Source: Flavobacteriia bacterium (GTDB lineage: Bacteria > Bacteroidota > Bacteroidia > Flavobacteriales_D > Crocinitomicaceae). Taken from it: a DNA stretch of 61,831 nt. Within the stretch, counting starts at the first letter, position 1, and each line of letters begins with the position of its first letter. The stretch is from assembly GCA_947455515.1 (NCBI GenBank), contig CANGOF010000002.1, positions 1 to 61,831 of the forward strand, in the 5' to 3' direction. The notes beneath the pieces were generated by a model that saw only the letters and a list, made by a program, of their open reading frames with translations, was not told the origin of the DNA and searched no databases. Both the position numbers and the translations under genes were made by a program. Positions 8,716 through 16,530 of this stretch are shown here, one piece after another.

Positions 8716-8744
8716 TAGGAAAATCGATGAACATTTTCCTATGA
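8716..8744 (+). promoter_or_regulatory. Hairpin with a five-codon upstream ORF at the helicase start codon
   Basis: TAGGAAAAT (8716-8724) pairs perfectly with ATTTTCCTA (8733-8741). The loop is 8 bases and the last paired base is the A of the helicase ATG. A mini-ORF, ATG AAC ATT TTC CTA TGA (8727-8744), starts in the loop and ends overlapping the helicase start as ATGA. This could hide or couple the start codon, but chance is not excluded. Confidence 0.4.
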
Positions 8745-10039
8745 AATTTGAAGATTTAAATTTAATTGAGCCTATTCTTAAGGCTTTAAACGAAGAAGGT
8801 TACACAAATCCAACACCAATCCAAGAAAAATCCATTCCAATATTATTAGAAGGTACCGATTTATTAGGTTGTGCGCAAACAGGTACAGGTAAAACAGCAG
8901 CTTTTGCGATTCCTATCATTCAGTTGTTATACAAACGTAAGGAAGCAGGTGAAAGAAATAATAAAATTCATGCACTGATTGTAACGCCAACACGTGAACT
9001 TGCCATTCAAATTGGTGAAAGTTTTGCAAGTTATGGCCGTTATACAAAATTACGTCATACTGTAATATTCGGTGGAGTTACCCAAAGTTCGCAAGTTAAT
9101 GCTATCAAAGCAGGGGTAGATATTTTAGTCGCTACTCCAGGTCGTTTACTCGATCTTATTGGACAAGGAGTGATTCGTTTAGGCGACATCCAATTATTTG
9201 TTTTAGACGAAGCAGATCGTATGCTTGATATGGGGTTTGTGAACGATGTAAAGAAAATTTTAAAAGTCATTCCTGAAAAAAGACAATCTTTGTTTTTCTC
9301 TGCAACCATGCCAGATACGATTAAAGTACTCGCAGGTAACATTTTAACAAATCCTGAAAAAGTAGAGGTTACTCCAGTTTCTTCAACTGCAGAAACGATT
9401 CAACAGGAAGTTTATTACGTAGATAAAGGAAACAAAAATGCCTTATTAGTACATTTATTAGAAGACCCTTCTATCAAATCAGCCTTAGTGTTTACGAGAA
9501 CAAAACACGGTGCGGATAAAGTGGTTAAAATTTTAGATAAAGCAAAAATCAAAGCGGAAGCAATTCACGGAAATAAATCACAAAATGCAAGACAACGTGC
9601 ATTAAGCAATTTTAAAGATTACACAACAAGAGTATTAGTCGCTACTGATATTGCTGCTCGTGGTATAGATATAGATGCCTTGGCTTTTGTAGTGAATTTC
9701 GAACTTCCAAATATTCCTGAAACGTATGTTCACCGAATTGGACGTACAGGTAGAGCAGGAGCGTCTGGAAAAGCAGTTTCCTTCTGTGAATACGAAGAAC
9801 GTGCTTATTTAAAAGACATTCAAAAGTTAATATCCATGCAAATCCCAGTCGTGGAAGAGCATCCTTTCCCAGCAAAAATATTTGTTGTGGAAAAAGAAGA
9901 AAAAAGAACGTTTAATAATAACAGAAATCAAAATACTTCCCAAAGCAAACGTCCGCAAGGAGGTGGGAGTAGACCACAAGGTTCTGGAGCTGGAAAGCCA
10001 CAAGAAAAAAGAAGATTTACCCCAAAGAAACGAGATTAA
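8741..10039 (+). CDS. DEAD-box ATP-dependent RNA helicase, RhlE-like
   Basis: A 432-residue RNA helicase. In order it shows a Q motif ('[12 protein letters not shown]', residues 20-31), motif I AQTGTGKT (45-52), motif Ia PTRELAIQ (83-90), motif II DEAD (156-159), motif III SAT (about 188) and motif [12 protein letters not shown] (about 331-340). The tail after about residue 375 is basic and disordered-looking, with '[14 protein letters not shown]' and an end 'RRFTPKKRD', as in RhlE-type enzymes that act on ribosomal or structured RNA. It is preceded by a promoter box, a hairpin and a tiny upstream ORF, which hints at translational control. It is likely transcribed alone. Confidence 0.93.
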   Translation: MKFEDLNLIEPILKALNEEGYTNPTPIQEKSIPILLEGTDLLGCAQTGTGKTAAFAIPIIQLLYKRKEAGERNNKIHALIVTPTRELAIQIGESFASYGRYTKLRHTVIFGGVTQSSQVNAIKAGVDILVATPGRLLDLIGQGVIRLGDIQLFVLDEADRMLDMGFVNDVKKILKVIPEKRQSLFFSATMPDTIKVLAGNILTNPEKVEVTPVSSTAETIQQEVYYVDKGNKNALLVHLLEDPSIKSALVFTRTKHGADKVVKILDKAKIKAEAIHGNKSQNARQRALSNFKDYTTRVLVATDIAARGIDIDALAFVVNFELPNIPETYVHRIGRTGRAGASGKAVSFCEYEERAYLKDIQKLISMQIPVVEEHPFPAKIFVVEKEEKRTFNNNRNQNTSQSKRPQGGGSRPQGSGAGKPQEKRRFTPKKRD

Positions 10040-10047
10040 AAAACGTC

Positions 10048-10089
10048 CAACTGTCGACTTTCAACTTTTAACTTTCGACTTTTAACTTT
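10048..10089 (+). repeat. 7-bp tandem repeat, 6 units, upstream of trxB
   Basis: The units are CAACTGT, CGACTTT, CAACTTT, TAACTTT, CGACTTT and TAACTTT (consensus YRACTTT), strictly in period 7. The array lies between the helicase stop and the possible trxB -7 box TACTTTTA at 10103-10110. It is the longest of three heptad arrays in the window. Confidence 0.8.
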
Positions 10090-10102
10090 AATCAAAAAAT
10101 CT

Positions 10103-10110
10103 TACTTTTA
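10103..10110 (+). promoter_or_regulatory. Possible -7 box for trxB
   Basis: TACTTTTA is TAnnTTTG with the last base changed, 22 bases upstream of the trxB ATG and 13 bases after the heptad array. Confidence 0.35.
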
Positions 10111-10132
10111 TACGCTAAAAAAAAATACGGTT

Positions 10133-11089
10133 ATGAGTAACACAGAAATAGAAAAAGTAAAATGTCTTATCATAGGTTCTGGTCCTGCTGGATATACAGC
10201 TGCAATCTACGCTGCACGTGCAGACATGAAACCTGTTATGTACCAAGGAATGCAACCTGGTGGACAATTAACTACGACTAATGAAGTAGAAAATTTCCCT
10301 GGATATCCTGAGGGAATTACAGGTCCTGCTATGATGTTAGAATTAGAAGCGCAAGCAAAACGCTTCGAAACAGATATTCGTTTTGGTTTTATTACAAAAG
10401 TGGATTTTTCTGGAGAAATTCACAAATGTTGGACAGAATCAGGCCATGAAATTCATGCAGAAACAGTAATTATCTCTACTGGTGCTTCTGCAAAATATTT
10501 AGGTCTACCTTCCGAACAAAAATACTTGGAGTTAGGTGGGGGTGTATCTGCTTGTGCAGTATGTGATGGTTTCTTTTACAGAGGTCATGAAACGGTTATC
10601 GTTGGTGCTGGTGACTCAGCTTGCGAAGAAGCACACTACCTTTCTAAATTATGTACAAAAGTTACCATGTTGGTTCGTAAAGAAGACTTTAGAGCATCCA
10701 AAATTATGGCGGATCGTGTAAAAAACACACCTAACATCACAATTTTATACAATACTGAAACTGTTGAAGTATTAGGTGAAGGGGATTTAGTAACTGGTGC
10801 AAAAGTTAAAAATTCAGTAACTGGAGAAGAACAAATTATTCCTTGTACTGGTTTCTTCGTTGCGATTGGACACAAACCAAATACCGACATCTTTGCGGAT
10901 TACATCAACCTTGATGAAACAGGATATATCAAATACGAACAACCTGGAACATCTAAAACAAATGTTGCTGGAGTATTTGTTGCTGGGGATGCAGCGGATA
11001 AAACATACAGACAAGCAATCACAGCAGCTGGAACTGGATGTATGGCTGCATTAGATGCGGAAAGATATTTAGCTGCAAAAGGTCACTAA
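10133..11089 (+). CDS. trxB: Thioredoxin-disulfide reductase
   Basis: A 318-residue NADPH-dependent flavoenzyme that reduces thioredoxin. The FAD-binding motif GSGPAGYTAAIYAARA is at residues 15-30. The redox pair is Cys141/Cys144 in 'SACAVCDGFFYRG', and the NADPH motif 'VGAGDSACEEAHYL' follows. The C-terminal FAD block is 'FVAGDAADKTYRQAITAAG'. Length and order match low-molecular-weight TrxB. The gene is monocistronic, with a good terminator behind it. A thioredoxin gene is not in this window. Confidence 0.96.
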   Translation: MSNTEIEKVKCLIIGSGPAGYTAAIYAARADMKPVMYQGMQPGGQLTTTNEVENFPGYPEGITGPAMMLELEAQAKRFETDIRFGFITKVDFSGEIHKCWTESGHEIHAETVIISTGASAKYLGLPSEQKYLELGGGVSACAVCDGFFYRGHETVIVGAGDSACEEAHYLSKLCTKVTMLVRKEDFRASKIMADRVKNTPNITILYNTETVEVLGEGDLVTGAKVKNSVTGEEQIIPCTGFFVAIGHKPNTDIFADYINLDETGYIKYEQPGTSKTNVAGVFVAGDAADKTYRQAITAAGTGCMAALDAERYLAAKGH

Positions 11090-11112
11090 TTATTTATAAT
11101 GAATTTAAATTG

Positions 11113-11144
11113 AATGCGTTTAGTTTTCTAAACGCATTTTTTTT
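11113..11144 (+). terminator. Rho-independent terminator after trxB
   Basis: An 11-bp perfect stem AATGCGTTTAG/CTAAACGCATT (11113-11123 and 11128-11138), loop TTTT, followed by a T run. Confidence 0.9.
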
Positions 11145-11191
11145 GTTAAAATTCCATAATTATTTTACGTATTATTTCGTAATTTAGTAAC

Positions 11192-11872
11192 ATGAAAAAA
11201 ATATATTTACTTGCACTTACGTTTGTTGGAACTTTGAATTTGTTCGGACAAACCACATCTGCTGATAGTTCTAACTCAGTAGATCATCGTTTCATGACTT
11301 CTATACATGCTGGTACAGTTGGTTTTGGAATAGATTTTAAATACAATTACGGTATTCATACTGCTCGTTTGGGGTATTCTACGATTCCTTTTCACTACGC
11401 TACAGTTGTAGATATGGGGTTACAGATGGGGGCAGATGCAAAAGTTTCATATAATAACTTACATTTATTGTATGATATAACTCCTTTCAAAAAAGCACAA
11501 TGGTTAAGATTTACTGCAGGTGCAGCTTATTTCACTTCTGCTCAAGTGGTTGCTACATTAACTCCACGAGAAGCGGTTGAAACTAAAATTGTAACACTTA
11601 CAGCAGAAGAAATAGGAGACGTGACTATAACTGTTGACTCTAAAGGTTTTGCTCCATATCTTGGCTTAGGCTTAGGTAGAGCTGTTCCAAAAAAGAAATT
11701 TAATGTGAATTTTGATTTCGGAACCTATTACTTACCAGCTCCAAAAGTTACTGTGGTTGGTACAAAATTATTAGAAAATAATACTGCATTAGGTACGCAG
11801 TTAACAAATGATTTAAAAACATACCGTTGGATGCCTGTATTACAATTAAACTTAACCTATTTAATAAGATAA
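11192..11872 (+). CDS. Exported protein of unknown function, possible small outer-membrane barrel
   Basis: I do not recognise this 226-residue protein. It has a clear signal peptide (about residues 1-19, 'MKKIYLLALTFVGTLNLFGQ'). The mature part has alternating hydrophobic stretches, glycine-rich turns ('GLGLGRAVPKK') and a C-terminal 'PVLQLNLTYLIR' ending, as in small outer-membrane beta-barrels. It is followed after 28 bases by a large secreted protein gene with which it probably forms a two-gene operon closed by the hairpin at 13620. Function cannot be assigned. Confidence 0.75.
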   Translation: MKKIYLLALTFVGTLNLFGQTTSADSSNSVDHRFMTSIHAGTVGFGIDFKYNYGIHTARLGYSTIPFHYATVVDMGLQMGADAKVSYNNLHLLYDITPFKKAQWLRFTAGAAYFTSAQVVATLTPREAVETKIVTLTAEEIGDVTITVDSKGFAPYLGLGLGRAVPKKKFNVNFDFGTYYLPAPKVTVVGTKLLENNTALGTQLTNDLKTYRWMPVLQLNLTYLIR

Positions 11873-11900
11873 TTACATTAATCTAATAAAATCGAATAAT

Positions 11901-13598
11901 ATGAAAAAGAAAATAGTTTATGGTGTTGTTGCATTATCTTTAATTGGATCAATGGCAATTCCTTATGGTTGTAAAAAAATCAGCCCAGATAATTATACAA
12001 TTAGTGTTAACACGGATGTTTTTAGTGCTCCAACAGCAATACTTTTTGAAAATGCAAATTCTACATCGGATAAACAACCTGGTGATTTTCCAATTACAAT
12101 TTCTGGTAAAGATGCAGATAAAGTAATTACCTCATTAGGAAAATCTACATATGGAGTAACTAACGGATTTACTTTTTTAAGTTTGAAAAAGGGGGTAGAA
12201 CCAACAAGAGAAAACCCAATAACTTTTAAAGTATCCGGTAAACCAGATGGTTTTGAATCATTTGTATATGATGTTGTAATAACCGAAAATGCAGAACAAA
12301 ATTTTTCTTTTAAACTAATAGAAGAAGGTGCTGCATTACCATCAGGTATGGTTGAATTAAAGCAAAACGAAACGTTAACTAATGGAAAACCATCAAATCC
12401 TATCGTTATCGAAACTACCACTACTAACTCAGGTACTGAACAATCTGCAAAAATGGATATGGCAGCAGGTACTGTTATTTTTGGTTTAGATAAAAAAACG
12501 CCACTTACTGGTTCTGATTTAGCTATCAATGTAAGATATTTCGATCCAAGAACGGAAGCAAATGACGTTGTTCCAGGTGGATTAAATCCGCAAGATGTAG
12601 TTGATAAAAATAACAACAAAATTGAAGGCGGTGCAAATTTTATCTCTGCAGGTGTCATTAAAGTGGATATGACTGTTAATGGAACTAAGGTAGGTGGTTT
12701 TGACAAAGAAGTTGCTGCACAAATCGAGTTGGCTTCAGGACAAGATAACCCTGAAACAGGTGAACCATTAAAAGTAGGTGATAAGATGCCTTTATGGAGT
12801 AGAAATGATGAAACAGGACAATGGTCTGCAGAGGATTCTGCTATTGTTGCTCAAAATGGAAACAAATTAGTTGCGAAATTTAAAATGATTCATTTATCAA
12901 GCTATGGTTTAATGTATAGACCAAAAAATAGAATTTTTACATTCAAATTTGAACAAACTGGTTTCGTATCATCTGGAACTACAGGGTCAATATTTGATGA
13001 ATTGTTTACGGGTCAATTAGTTTACATTACTGCATATTCTAAAGAAGGAACAATTATTATTCCAAAACGTCCAATTTATGTATCAGGATTAGAAAACAAT
13101 TATTACTTCATTATGCCAATGTTGGATGTAGCATATTTTAAGTTTACAGATGCTAATACAGGTAAAGTAGTTCAAACAGCTAATATTAATACGAAAAACC
13201 AAGCTTTATATTCTTTCAATTTAAGTCAATTTGATGATCCTAATGTAATTAACCTTGCCTTAGATTACACAATTAAATGTACAGCTAATAAAATGATACC
13301 TTCTGCAGGGACTTACGCAATCATTACTAATTTAAATACAAAACAAAAAATCACCGTTAGAATAGATGCACCTTCAAAAACTAAAAAAGGTGGAATGAAA
13401 ATCAAATTAGTTAACAAAAATTATTACCGTATTGAAACTTTAGGTTTAGATGGTAAAATCATATCGTACGAATCCATCTTAGATATTAATAATTTAATAA
13501 CTAAAAATGTAAATGGATTTACGATTAATAAACTAATTTACAACCAATCTACAAAAAAGGTAGAGGCTGCTGTAACATATGTGACAACCAAATGTTAA
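11901..13598 (+). CDS. Large secreted lipoprotein-like protein of unknown function
   Basis: A 565-residue protein with an N-terminal lysine-rich hydrophobic signal ending 'AIPYGCKK', which suggests lipid attachment at Cys24 although the lipobox is not classical. The mature part looks all-beta. It includes a repeated-strand region (about 30-130) and a segment 'VGDKMPLWSRNDETGQWSA' (about 296-314), similar in feel to ZU5/UPA-like surface modules that end in '...HLSSYGL'. No catalytic motif is apparent. It is probably a cell-surface adhesion or structural protein working with the barrel-like protein upstream. That is inference from pairing only. Confidence 0.72.
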   Translation: MKKKIVYGVVALSLIGSMAIPYGCKKISPDNYTISVNTDVFSAPTAILFENANSTSDKQPGDFPITISGKDADKVITSLGKSTYGVTNGFTFLSLKKGVEPTRENPITFKVSGKPDGFESFVYDVVITENAEQNFSFKLIEEGAALPSGMVELKQNETLTNGKPSNPIVIETTTTNSGTEQSAKMDMAAGTVIFGLDKKTPLTGSDLAINVRYFDPRTEANDVVPGGLNPQDVVDKNNNKIEGGANFISAGVIKVDMTVNGTKVGGFDKEVAAQIELASGQDNPETGEPLKVGDKMPLWSRNDETGQWSAEDSAIVAQNGNKLVAKFKMIHLSSYGLMYRPKNRIFTFKFEQTGFVSSGTTGSIFDELFTGQLVYITAYSKEGTIIIPKRPIYVSGLENNYYFIMPMLDVAYFKFTDANTGKVVQTANINTKNQALYSFNLSQFDDPNVINLALDYTIKCTANKMIPSAGTYAIITNLNTKQKITVRIDAPSKTKKGGMKIKLVNKNYYRIETLGLDGKIISYESILDINNLITKNVNGFTINKLIYNQSTKKVEAAVTYVTTKC

Positions 13599-13619
13599 TA
13601 TTCTATTAGAAATTTAATT

Positions 13620-13653
13620 AAGCGCTTAGGAAAATCTAAGCGCTTTTTTTTTG
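13620..13653 (+). terminator. Rho-independent terminator between convergent genes
   Basis: A 10-bp stem AAGCGCTTAG/CTAAGCGCTT (13620-13629 and 13636-13645), 6-base loop, then a T run. The right arm also encodes the last two codons and stop of the opposite-strand gene. Confidence 0.9.
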
Positions 13654-14403
13654 TCGTTTATGTAAAACCAAAACAACACCCATTAAACCCAATGAAGTTA
13701 GGATATGTTTTATACTATGACCACTAAGCAAATGAATAGAGGTAAAAATAGCTTCGTCAAAATGCTCTGAAATTTTCGCTAATAAATAAGCCAAAAGTAA
13801 GTACCAATAAGCTCGAAAATGCGTAAGTTTAGATGGATAGAAAAGCAAAATAATTGGTATACTTATTACTGGATAAAATTGAACCAAAATATAATAATTC
13901 AAATTCCCCATTTGAATTTTCTCAGTATAAAACCAATAGAGAACTGAAAAAACACCTGAAACAAGTAATGGAAATAATAATAATTTACCGCTTTTAACTG
14001 AAATGAATTCACTTATTAAGATAGAAAACAATCCCATAAAAGCAAAAGTCATTGGCAAACGATCCCAAAGTAAAGATTCATTGGAAGGGGAAAGGTGGTA
14101 ATAACCTGAACCAATGGATACAAATGTAATACCTAAATAAAAAAACTGATAAGCTATTTTGTTTTCTGAAATAAATGACTCTTTTGAAATAGATCTCAAT
14201 TTAATCAAACCAATTATTCCTACTAATAAAAATGGAAGATTACTTAACACATTCCAAAAGTTGGGTACACCATAAATACAACGCTGATCACAAAAGGAAT
14301 GATAATGCTTATCCTGAGCAATTGGATGTATAAAATGTGCTGAAATTAATCCAACAATAGCAAGAATAACTAATAAAATAGAGGTGATTTTTTGTTTTTT
14401 CAT
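13636..14403 (-). CDS. Ceramidase-like membrane hydrolase (CREST superfamily)
   Basis: A 255-residue integral membrane protein with about seven hydrophobic segments. It shows the conserved pattern of alkaline ceramidase-like CREST proteins: an N-terminal 'YHSFCDQRCIYGVPNFWNVL' with downstream SN, then 'SIGSGYYHLSPSNESLLWDR' (Ser, His and Asp of the putative zinc site) and a C-terminal 'SGHSIKHIL' with two histidines. CREST members are predicted metal-dependent amide hydrolases of lipids, so a sphingolipid or N-acyl-lipid substrate in the inner membrane is plausible. It is monocistronic and faces the 11.2-13.6 kb operon. Substrate is inference. Confidence 0.75.
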   Translation of the reverse strand: MKKQKITSILLVILAIVGLISAHFIHPIAQDKHYHSFCDQRCIYGVPNFWNVLSNLPFLLVGIIGLIKLRSISKESFISENKIAYQFFYLGITFVSIGSGYYHLSPSNESLLWDRLPMTFAFMGLFSILISEFISVKSGKLLLFPLLVSGVFSVLYWFYTEKIQMGNLNYYILVQFYPVISIPIILLFYPSKLTHFRAYWYLLLAYLLAKISEHFDEAIFTSIHLLSGHSIKHILTSLGLMGVVLVLHKRQKKSA

Positions 14404-14448
14404 AATACAATAGTAGTAATAGGAAAAAAAACATCATTTGATATATAT

Positions 14449-14481
14449 CAAAAAAGCCCTACTGAATTAACAGCAGGGCTT
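14449..14481 (-). terminator. Terminator of rpsA
   Basis: On the minus strand an 11-bp stem (one G-U pair) between 14471-14481 and 14454-14464, loop of 6, is followed by a T run. It lies directly after the rpsA stop. Confidence 0.85.
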
Positions 14482-14501
14482 CCATAGTGTGTTAGGTAAG
14501 A

Positions 14502-16304
14502 TTATTTACCTTCCATTTTATCTTTCAATGCAGATAATGCATCTAAATCACCTAACGTAGATTTCTCAGAGTTTTGGTTGATCGCTTTTACAGCTTGTGC
14601 AGTTGAATTTCCAGCTGGTTTCTTAGCTCCACCTTTAGACTCAGTCGCTTTAGTTGTAGTTGGACGATCTTCTCCTTCTTCAAATAAACGTGTGTGAGAT
14701 ACAACGATTTTTTTAGATTCTTTATTGAACTCAATCACTTTGAAATCTAAAGTTTCGTCAATTTTAGCATTCGATCCATCTTCTTTTTTCAAGTGTTTTG
14801 CAGGACAAATCCCTTCAACACCATAAGGAAGAGCAACAATACCAGATTTGTCTTTCGTTTCAACGATAGTACCTTGGTGAATTGTTCCTTCTCCGAAGAT
14901 TGTTTCAAATACATCCCATGGATTCTCTTCCAATTGTTTGTGACCTAAAGAAATACGACGGTTTTCACGATCGATTTCTAAAACAACAACTTTCATTTCG
15001 TCACCAACTTTACAGAATTCAGATGGATGCTTGATTTTTTTCTGCCAAGAAAGGTCAGAAATGTGAATCAATCCGTCAACACCTTCTTCTAACTCAACAA
15101 ATACACCGAAGTTTGTGAAATTACGAACTTTCGCATCGTGTTTCGTTCCAACTGCATATTTAGCTTCGATAGCTGTCCATGGATCTGGCATCAATTGTTT
15201 GATACCTAAAGACATTTTTCTTTCTTCTCTGTCCAAAGTCAATACAACTGCCTCGATAGTATCTCCAACAGACATAAAGTCTTGTGCAGAACGTAAGTGT
15301 TGTGACCAACTCATTTCAGATACGTGAATTAACCCTTCAACTCCAGCAGCGATTTCAACAAAAGCACCATAATCAGCCATAACAACTACTTTACCAGATA
15401 CTTTATCACCTACAGCGATATTAGCATCTAAAGCATCCCATGGGTGAGCACTTAATTGTTTCAATCCTAAAGCAATACGTTTTTTGTCATCATCAAAATC
15501 AAGAATTACTACATTCAATTTTTGATCTAACTCAACGATTTCTTCTGGGTGATTTACACGACCCCAAGAAAGGTCAGTAATGTGGATTAATCCATCAACA
15601 CCTCCTAAGTCAATAAATACACCGTAAGAAGTAATATTCTTAACTGTACCTTCAAGAACTTGTCCTTTTTCAAGACCAGAGATGATTTGTTTTTTCTGTT
15701 CTTCTAATTCAGCCTCAATAAGAGCTTTATGAGAAACAACAACATTACGGAACTCTTGATTGATTTTAACAACTTTGAATTCCATATTTTTACCAACGTA
15801 AATATCGTAATCACGGATTGGTTTAACGTCAATTTGTGAACCTGGTAAGAATGCTTCAATACCAAATACATCAACGATAAGACCACCTTTCGTACGACAT
15901 TTAACAAATCCTGTAATGATTTCTCCTGTACGCAATACATCGTTCACACGAATCCATGCTTTGTGCATACGCGCTGTACGGTGAGAAATAACTAGTTGAC
16001 CTGATTTGTCTTCTTGACATTCAACATACACATCCACTTTGTCACCCACTTTTAAATCTGGATTGTAACGGAATTCGCTCACTGGAACAACTCCTTCAGA
16101 TTTGTAACCTACGTTGATAACTGCTTCACGTTTTGTTAAAACAACAACCGTTCCTTCAATTACTTCTTTTTCATTGATTGAACTTAATGTTTTCTCGTAC
16201 GTGTCAGACATTTCTGAACGTTGGATTTGTGTGTAACCGTCTAATGCTAATGCATCCCAGTCAAAATCAGCAGTTCCCTGCCCTGTAATTTTTGTTTCTG
16301 CCAT
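14502..16304 (-). CDS. rpsA: 30S ribosomal protein S1
   Basis: A 600-residue protein with six S1 RNA-binding domains at about residues 47-108, 126-193, 213-283, 298-369, 385-457 and 472-541. Domains 3-5 show the classic 'GVEGLIHVSEMSW' type motif. It helps mRNAs bind to the 30S subunit. An N-terminal acidic stretch of about 45 residues (with FDWDAL, a Bacteroidota S1 feature) and a lysine/alanine-rich tail flank the domains. Bacteroidota mRNAs generally lack Shine-Dalgarno sites, so S1 is expected to matter for initiation. It is a single-gene unit with its own terminator. TATATTCG (minus strand, 16396-16403) is a candidate -7 box, giving a leader of about 85 bases. Confidence 0.96.
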   Translation of the reverse strand: MAETKITGQGTADFDWDALALDGYTQIQRSEMSDTYEKTLSSINEKEVIEGTVVVLTKREAVINVGYKSEGVVPVSEFRYNPDLKVGDKVDVYVECQEDKSGQLVISHRTARMHKAWIRVNDVLRTGEIITGFVKCRTKGGLIVDVFGIEAFLPGSQIDVKPIRDYDIYVGKNMEFKVVKINQEFRNVVVSHKALIEAELEEQKKQIISGLEKGQVLEGTVKNITSYGVFIDLGGVDGLIHITDLSWGRVNHPEEIVELDQKLNVVILDFDDDKKRIALGLKQLSAHPWDALDANIAVGDKVSGKVVVMADYGAFVEIAAGVEGLIHVSEMSWSQHLRSAQDFMSVGDTIEAVVLTLDREERKMSLGIKQLMPDPWTAIEAKYAVGTKHDAKVRNFTNFGVFVELEEGVDGLIHISDLSWQKKIKHPSEFCKVGDEMKVVVLEIDRENRRISLGHKQLEENPWDVFETIFGEGTIHQGTIVETKDKSGIVALPYGVEGICPAKHLKKEDGSNAKIDETLDFKVIEFNKESKKIVVSHTRLFEEGEDRPTTTKATESKGGAKKPAGNSTAQAVKAINQNSEKSTLGDLDALSALKDKMEGK

Positions 16305-16395
16305 CTGGCTTTAAAATTGTATTTCATTAGAACCCTAAAACTAACGAAAGTGTGAATAATAACTACCTAATTAAGGTTGGTAGCGATTTATTCTG

Positions 16396-16403
16396 CGAAT
16401 ATA
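16396..16403 (-). promoter_or_regulatory. Possible -7 box of rpsA
   Basis: The minus strand reads TATATTCG, the same box as at the thiolase promoter, 92 bases upstream of the rpsA ATG. No good -33 box is visible at the usual distance. Confidence 0.3.
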
Positions 16404-16492
16404 CAAAAAATAAATGATAAAAATAGAGCTTGAAGTCAATAAAATATGGAGAAATCATTCCTTATTTAAAGGTAAACTTCCCTGAAAAATTT

Positions 16493-16500
16493 TACTTTTG
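16493..16500 (+). promoter_or_regulatory. -7 promoter box for menD
   Basis: TACTTTTG matches TAnnTTTG exactly and lies 30 bases upstream of the TTG start of menD. The rest of the 16305-16530 gap holds only the divergent rpsA leader. Confidence 0.45.
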
Positions 16501-16530
16501 TAAGTAATTAATCCTAATTGTTATCTTATT

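Noticed and set aside
11993-12706. A 237-codon open frame on the minus strand opposite the secreted protein gene
   Set aside because: It lies wholly inside a plus-strand gene with a signal peptide and normal codon use. The antisense protein is proline/serine-rich without domains, the usual shadow of a beta-rich gene.
16360-16385. CTACC...GGTAG hairpin in the rpsA leader
   Set aside because: Only a 5-bp stem with an 11-base loop. Too weak to call an S1 autoregulatory element without comparison.
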